From Pseudomonadota bacterium (lineage in GTDB: Bacteria; Desulfobacterota; Desulfobulbia; Desulfobulbales; Desulfocapsaceae), in NCBI GenBank assembly GCA_018821785.1, contig JAHJLI010000007.1:1-55124 (forward strand): DNA of 55,124 nucleotides, written 5' to 3'. The translations under genes and the position numbers were made by a program. Below are positions 51,000 through 55,124 of this stretch, one piece after another (the stretch's first letter is position 1; each line of letters opens with the position of its first letter). The notes under the pieces were generated by a model. That model was not told the origin of the DNA. It searched no databases and saw only the letters and a list, made by a program, of their open reading frames with translations.

Positions 51000-52643
51000 A
51001 TGCAAAAATATGACATCCTCCTGATTCATCCGCCGGCTGTTTACGATTTCCGGCGCAAACCTCTCTTTCCTGGCGCTTTGGGCCGGACAATAGAGGGCGT
51101 GCAGTTTACCAAAGTACCCATCGGCATGCTGAGTATCGCCGAGTACATACATCGACATGGCTATAAAGTTATTGTCGATAACCTCGGCGACCACATGGTC
51201 AGTGAACCCGGTTTTGATGTCGAGGTGCATCTGAAGAATTTTTCGGCACAGGTGTTTGCTGTTGGTCTGCATTTCCAACAACACTCACAGGGCGCCCTGG
51301 AAATTGCCCGTCTGTGCAAAAAACTACACCCTGGCTCGCTGGTTGTCATGGGTGGACTGACGGCCACCTGTTTTCACAAAGAAATTATTGAGAAATATGA
51401 ATTTGTCGATGCCGTAGTGCGAGCCGAAGGGGAAAAACCCTTGCTGCAATTGTTACGGGCATTGGAAAAACACGGCAAACTCTCCGACACTCCAAATGTA
51501 ACTTACCGAACAGATACCGGAGACATCCGTGTTACGCCTCTCATGGCGGCCAGCACGCATCTTGATGATTACGAATACACCCGCTTTGATCTGATAGAGC
51601 CCAAAACCTCTATCTATTCGTCGGACTCATGTCATCGCTGGAGCCTTGAGGTCTGCCGCGGTTGCACCTACAATTGTGCCATTTGCGGCGGCTCGGCGCA
51701 TACCTACAAAAAACATCTGGGAATGAACAAACCGGCCTTCAGAAGTCCGGCGAAAATTGTCGCCGACATGAAAAAGTTGAATGACCAGAATGTCCGCTTC
51801 ATCGGCCTGTACCAGGATCCACGAATGGGTGGCAAGAAATACTGGCAAGAATTATTTGCCCTGTTAAAAAAAGAAAAACCGCAAATTGAACGTTTGTCCC
51901 TTGATTTGCTCATTCCAGCTGATGAGGACTTTATCCGTGAAATTGCCGGGATTGGGCGGGAAGTAATTTTGCATCTTTGCCCAGATACCGGATCCGATTC
52001 GGTACGCAAACTGCTGGGTCGGCCGTATACCAACAAGGCGTTGTTGAATACCATCAAAATTTGTCATAAATATAAAATCCCGGTGACCAACTTTTTTTCC
52101 GTCGGCCTGGCCGGGGAAAGCGTGGACCAAGTGAAAGAAACCTGGGATCTTTGGGCTGAACTCGATGCCATGAACCACCAGGCGCAGGCCGAAGGCCATT
52201 TTGGCGACATTAGCAATACTGTCCCTATCGGCGGTCAGGTGCTGGGCCCCATTGTCATTGATCCAGGGTCACCTGCTTTTGATGATCCAGACAAATACGG
52301 TTACACCCTTCTCTATAAAAATCTTGAAGAGTATATCGCCGGTTTATCACAACCGGCCTGGAACCATTGGCTGAACTATGAGACGAAATTGCTGGACAAA
52401 AGCAGCATAGTCGAATTGATCTATCAATCCACGGAGTTCACCATCGACCAGAGAGAACGCTATGGATTCTTCAGTGGTCCCGAAGCCCACTACGAGCGCT
52501 GCAGGGTTGAAGCGGATAGAGTCATCGTCAAAGAAATAGACGAGATCTTGAAGATAGAAAACCCACGGGAAAAACAGCTGCGAATCATCGCCATCAGAAG
52601 GAACCTGGACGAATTAGAAAAAACACGAATGACCTTTTTATAG
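51000..52643 (+). CDS. B12-binding radical SAM protein, second copy
   Basis: This 547-residue protein has a B12-binding domain (residues 1-150: YDILLIHPPAVYDFR, VPIGMLSIAEYIHRHG, VFAVGLHFQQHSQGALEIA, VVMGGLTATCFHKEI) and a radical SAM core with CRGCTYNCAICGG (about residues 220-232). The wide-spaced CxxCxxxCxxC looks like a less common B12/radical SAM subfamily (TIGR04190-like; not certain). I start at ATG 51000 (MQKYDILLIH); no ribosome binding site is clear and upstream in-frame starts cannot be excluded. It is divergent from the molybdoenzyme operon, as the first radical SAM gene is from operon 1. Substrate unknown. Confidence 0.82.
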   Translation: MQKYDILLIHPPAVYDFRRKPLFPGALGRTIEGVQFTKVPIGMLSIAEYIHRHGYKVIVDNLGDHMVSEPGFDVEVHLKNFSAQVFAVGLHFQQHSQGALEIARLCKKLHPGSLVVMGGLTATCFHKEIIEKYEFVDAVVRAEGEKPLLQLLRALEKHGKLSDTPNVTYRTDTGDIRVTPLMAASTHLDDYEYTRFDLIEPKTSIYSSDSCHRWSLEVCRGCTYNCAICGGSAHTYKKHLGMNKPAFRSPAKIVADMKKLNDQNVRFIGLYQDPRMGGKKYWQELFALLKKEKPQIERLSLDLLIPADEDFIREIAGIGREVILHLCPDTGSDSVRKLLGRPYTNKALLNTIKICHKYKIPVTNFFSVGLAGESVDQVKETWDLWAELDAMNHQAQAEGHFGDISNTVPIGGQVLGPIVIDPGSPAFDDPDKYGYTLLYKNLEEYIAGLSQPAWNHWLNYETKLLDKSSIVELIYQSTEFTIDQRERYGFFSGPEAHYERCRVEADRVIVKEIDEILKIENPREKQLRIIAIRRNLDELEKTRMTFL

Positions 52644-53352
52644 CAAGGTGCTTCTCATGCACCATCTGTTCTGATAAATGTGGGTAAAACACTCCCTACA
52701 AAAAAGCCACGTCATTTAATCAGCACCAGACACGGACGTACGGCCAAGTACGTCCATCAGTACCGAGTTTTTCGTAATCCTGCAATCAAGATGGTTTCAT
52801 CAACCAACAACAGCGCAATACGCCAACAGCCGCTAGCTGGGCATTGAAGCCTGGCATCTTCCAGCCGATTTGATTGGTCTTCTGTCAGTCAAGAAAATGT
52901 GAGAAACCAGGATTTTTGAAAACAAGAGATATTCAACAGGAATTAAAAATCGATTTTGCCGAGGCTTAGCCCGGCAATCTCAATTCAATGATATTCCATT
53001 ACCATTAGAATTTCGGGCGCTGAGCAGTTGGTGCCAAGAGACACGATTTACAATAACAAACCGGAGAAAGCAGTCAGTTAAGCATTGGTTCGAGTCGCTT
53101 TTCAATAGAAAGGTTTTTTCAGGAAGCTTAAAAAAACGATTGCGCACCTTCAACATTTTTATTCAAAATCGGTATAAAAAAAAGGATTGCATGAATACGA
53201 TAATGAGGTTATCTCATAAATCGTTCATCGGCGATTTAATTAGATAGGATTGATGAGGCTATATCTTTATTGTATCGTTTCTGTTGTTGAATTCGTTTCT
53301 ATTAATACCCAATTCATTCTCCGACAAAGGAAGCCTATCTTCTGTGGAAAAA
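52644..53352. other. gene-poor intergenic region
   Basis: No supported gene lies here. A perfect hairpin (GGACGTAC with GTACGTCC, 52734-52755) and another (TTGCC with GGCAA, 52956-52977) are visible, plus AT-rich DNA with many stops. It may hold remnants of a decayed gene or small element, or an unrecognised RNA. Confidence 0.45.
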
Positions 53353-53544
53353 ATGATAACTTCATGGAAGTTAATATATATTATCATCATTGTCTTAGTT
53401 TTTTCTCTCCTTTTATTGATGGCATTTTTTACACTTCCTAGCTATTTTTTCTATATCTTACTCGCCACCATTGGCCTCTTCATTTTATTAATCCTTTTAA
53501 AAAAAAGGTGCTCAGATGACAAGCCGGGACCTCAGGTTTTCTAA
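53353..53544 (+). CDS. small membrane protein of unknown function
   Basis: Starting at ATG 53353, this 63-residue protein has two hydrophobic segments (about 8-28 and 29-49) separated by TLPSY and ends with a basic patch and KPGPQVF. An earlier ATG at 53284 would extend it to 86 residues, but I see no better signal there. Its end overlaps the lipoprotein gene start at 53516 by 29 bases, suggesting co-expression. The function is unknown. The ribosome binding site is weak, so expression is uncertain. Confidence 0.4.
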   Translation: MITSWKLIYIIIIVLVFSLLLLMAFFTLPSYFFYILLATIGLFILLILLKKRCSDDKPGPQVF

Positions 53545-54373
53545 CTCTTTCTATTGCTTTCTTCTTGTCCTGTTGGCTTTTGGGCAAGGTTGTGCCTTTA
53601 CACCTAAACCGGTTTTCTTGACGGAAAAACCAACTAGTGTTGAACAGGTGGCAAAAAAAGATATCCGCTTGGCCCTTGTCGTCAAGGATACCAGGCCGAC
53701 TTCCTATAAGGATTACAATATGGTCGGCCTCATGCGAAACAGCTTCATGATTCCTACCAGTTTTGTTTTTCTGGCCCACAAAGAAAACCTGGAAACAATT
53801 TTGGCTTATCATGTGAAGGGGATTCTCGAAAACTCCGGCTATCAGGTAGTCTCTACAATACCTGAGGTTCCAGCCAAACTTGGAGCTGATAAATTGGCCA
53901 AACCACCAGGTGACAGCGAAAAATCCTCCTCCGCCATGCAAAATATCTCAAATGAAAACAGGCAGGACTTGAAAGCCGCCGAGGTCAAACAACAAGGCAG
54001 CACTGTCGCTGAGCTTGATAATTCAAATAGCGAAGAGGTCTACAATTACCAGGAGGCGGATGCAATCCTGGAGATCAAAATTGATAAATATAGCAGCGAT
54101 GTTCTCCAAGCAATGCTGTTTGTCTCGACCCAGGCCTGGGCAAAACTGAAACTTGCAGCAATTGATCCAACCGCAAAAACGCGCAAAATACTCTTTGGCA
54201 AGACCGTAACAGGGTTCGGTACTTCCGGCCCCAGACAGATCATCACAGAAGATTGTTTCATCGTCGCTGTTAATATGTCGCACTGGATCGCCCTGAACGA
54301 GGTTGAAAATATTATCAGATCGGATGAGTTTGTAACCGCCGTCAAGAGGGTTAAAACCACAGTCAAACAGTAA
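53516..54373 (+). CDS. predicted lipoprotein of unknown function
   Basis: This 285-residue protein has a signal peptide (FYCFLLVLLAFGQ) with a lipobox-like GC (Cys about 26), so it is probably lipidated and exported. After that, LALVVKDTRPTSYKDYNMVGL and a C-terminal half (EEVYNYQEADAILEIKI, VGFGTSGPRQI-like segments) suggest a secreted assembly or stress protein. The Asn/Ser/Gln-rich middle (about 130-170) looks disordered. AAGGTG lies close to the start. It is followed 27 bases later by the CsgG-like gene, so the two likely form one envelope unit. I do not recognise a family. Confidence 0.65.
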   Translation: MTSRDLRFSNSFYCFLLVLLAFGQGCAFTPKPVFLTEKPTSVEQVAKKDIRLALVVKDTRPTSYKDYNMVGLMRNSFMIPTSFVFLAHKENLETILAYHVKGILENSGYQVVSTIPEVPAKLGADKLAKPPGDSEKSSSAMQNISNENRQDLKAAEVKQQGSTVAELDNSNSEEVYNYQEADAILEIKIDKYSSDVLQAMLFVSTQAWAKLKLAAIDPTAKTRKILFGKTVTGFGTSGPRQIITEDCFIVAVNMSHWIALNEVENIIRSDEFVTAVKRVKTTVKQ

Positions 54374-54400
54374 CCTAACTATTGCAGATCAATTGATTTT

Positions 54401-54982
54401 ATGCGATTTTTCTATTTCTTTTTACTCTGCTTTACTCTTCTGCCGGTCATTTTCGGTTGCGTGTCCAAACCAAATGCAAAGTTTGACTTGGAGGAAATGC
54501 AACAGATCAATCGCATCGCCGTCATGGACTTTTCCGATGCACCCAAAGCGGAGTCAGGCAGTTCCGGTGCGGTTGTCGCTTCCGCCCTGGTCAATGAATT
54601 GTTGGCCACAAAAGGAATAACCGTGGTGGAAAGAAGTAAACTTAACTCCCTGCTCGAAGAACAAAAACTCACAATGACCGGTCTGGTCGATGAAAATACG
54701 GCTGTTGAAGCGGGAAAGATTCTGGGTGTGAATATGGTCGTTCTCGGCTCTGTCAGTGAATATGATACTTCTTCTATCCCGATCTTCTTGGGGCTGGTAA
54801 CCTATTATATGGATCTTTATAATGTTGCCGGTACTATGCGAATTATTAATGTAGAGACTGGCAAGGTCGTCTTTTCCGGCGAATGCTCCGCCAAAAGTAA
54901 GTCGAGTTATCAAGACGCTGCCATAGATGTTGCAAAAGCACTGGTCAAACGCATTAAAGAAATTCGTGGAGATTTCCAATAG
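54401..54982 (+). CDS. CsgG/GNA1162-like lipoprotein
   Basis: This 193-residue protein has a signal peptide with lipobox (LPVIFGC, Cys 20) and a domain of the CsgG-like type: RIAVMDFSDAPK, ALVNELLATKGITVVERSKLNSLLEEQKL, AGKILGVNMVVLGSVSEYD, and AGTMRIINVETGKVVFSGE. CsgG proteins form secretion pores or bind nucleotides in the periplasm. At 193 residues it is shorter than CsgG itself. It lies behind another lipoprotein gene and a small membrane protein. Confidence 0.8.
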   Translation: MRFFYFFLLCFTLLPVIFGCVSKPNAKFDLEEMQQINRIAVMDFSDAPKAESGSSGAVVASALVNELLATKGITVVERSKLNSLLEEQKLTMTGLVDENTAVEAGKILGVNMVVLGSVSEYDTSSIPIFLGLVTYYMDLYNVAGTMRIINVETGKVVFSGECSAKSKSSYQDAAIDVAKALVKRIKEIRGDFQ

Positions 54983-55082
54983 CTTGTTGAACGAAGCCGC
55001 TAAGCGGCGGAAAAAGCAAAAAACAGTGTATAACTCCAGTAAGTGTCCAATCCCGGGCACTTACAACAAAAAGGAGTGTACC

Positions 55083-55124
55083 ATGAAATCATCAGAAGTA
55101 AAACGATTTGCAGCCCTCTACGAA
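55083..55124 (+). CDS. start of a cut-off gene
   Basis: The window ends 14 codons into a frame that begins MKSSEVKRFAALYE. AAAGGAG sits a few bases before the ATG, and a hairpin (AAGTGTCC with GGGCACTT) lies just upstream. The first residues resemble those of some site-specific recombinases, but 14 residues cannot prove it. Confidence 0.4.
   Translation, partial: MKSSEVKRFAALYE

Noticed and set aside
1..55124. CRISPR array, tRNA or rRNA genes
   Set aside because: I saw no regularly spaced repeats and no tRNA- or rRNA-like sequence; the four hairpin repeats are dispersed, not arrayed.

Overview
The window looks like a chromosomal piece of a strictly anaerobic, probably sulfate-reducing member of the Desulfobacterota (Desulfobulbales-like). 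This is inferred from gene content: a methylene-THF reductase (metF/metV) operon fused to hdrABC-mvhD electron-transfer genes, a selenocysteine codon, several molybdopterin enzymes with polyferredoxin subunits, an NrfD membrane subunit, TRAP transport and B12-binding radical SAM proteins.

Layout. 1-9.5 kb holds housekeeping and signalling genes: a DEAD-box helicase, a cold-shock protein bracketed by inverted copies of a hairpin repeat, a small basic protein, an ABC-F ATPase, a cytidylate-kinase-like protein, a Cache-PAS-DUF294 receptor and an HD-GYP response regulator. 9.6-21.2 kb is one long minus-strand block. In transcription order it reads metF paralogue, sensor kinase, hdrC, hdrB, a giant polyferredoxin hdrA, mvhD with an in-frame UGA (selenocysteine), metV, metF, a receiver protein, and a receiver-PAS-kinase hybrid. 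Most junctions are ATGA or TAATG overlaps. It is best read as a flavin- and Fe-S-rich complex coupling methylene-THF reduction or oxidation to other redox carriers.

21.5-29.5 kb holds a GntR regulator with a radical SAM/B12 gene, divergent from a four-gene operon (MoeA-like, Cys-rich IscA-like, and alpha and beta subunits resembling pyrogallol-phloroglucinol transhydroxylase). 29.5-39.2 kb carries SlyD, glutaredoxin-like and UspA proteins, two MFS transporters, a DctPQM TRAP transporter, a nitroreductase-family protein, an unknown protein and a second Cys-rich IscA-like protein. 39.3-40.8 kb is a 5'-truncated Rhs gene ending in a phospholipase-A2-like toxin domain, with a small membrane protein that may be its immunity partner. 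40.9-43.1 kb has a sigma-54 activator divergent from a lone cyclic-nucleotide-binding-domain protein behind a sigma-54-type promoter. 43.2-50.7 kb is a second molybdoenzyme operon: four-cluster ferredoxin, NrfD, a DMSO-reductase-family catalytic subunit, then a second transhydroxylase-like alpha/beta pair. A second radical SAM/B12 gene is divergent from it. 52.6-53.3 kb is gene-poor. The window ends with a small membrane protein, two lipoproteins (one CsgG-like) and the start of a cut-off gene.

The transhydroxylase-like operons and one MFS gene share a promoter layout: a TTGACA box followed 7-8 bases later by a similar AT-rich palindrome. This suggests one regulon, plausibly run by the GntR protein, for uptake and conversion of an aromatic or other organic substrate. 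The substrate cannot be read from the sequence. A dispersed hairpin repeat of about 70 bases occurs four times, three of them immediately after stop codons.
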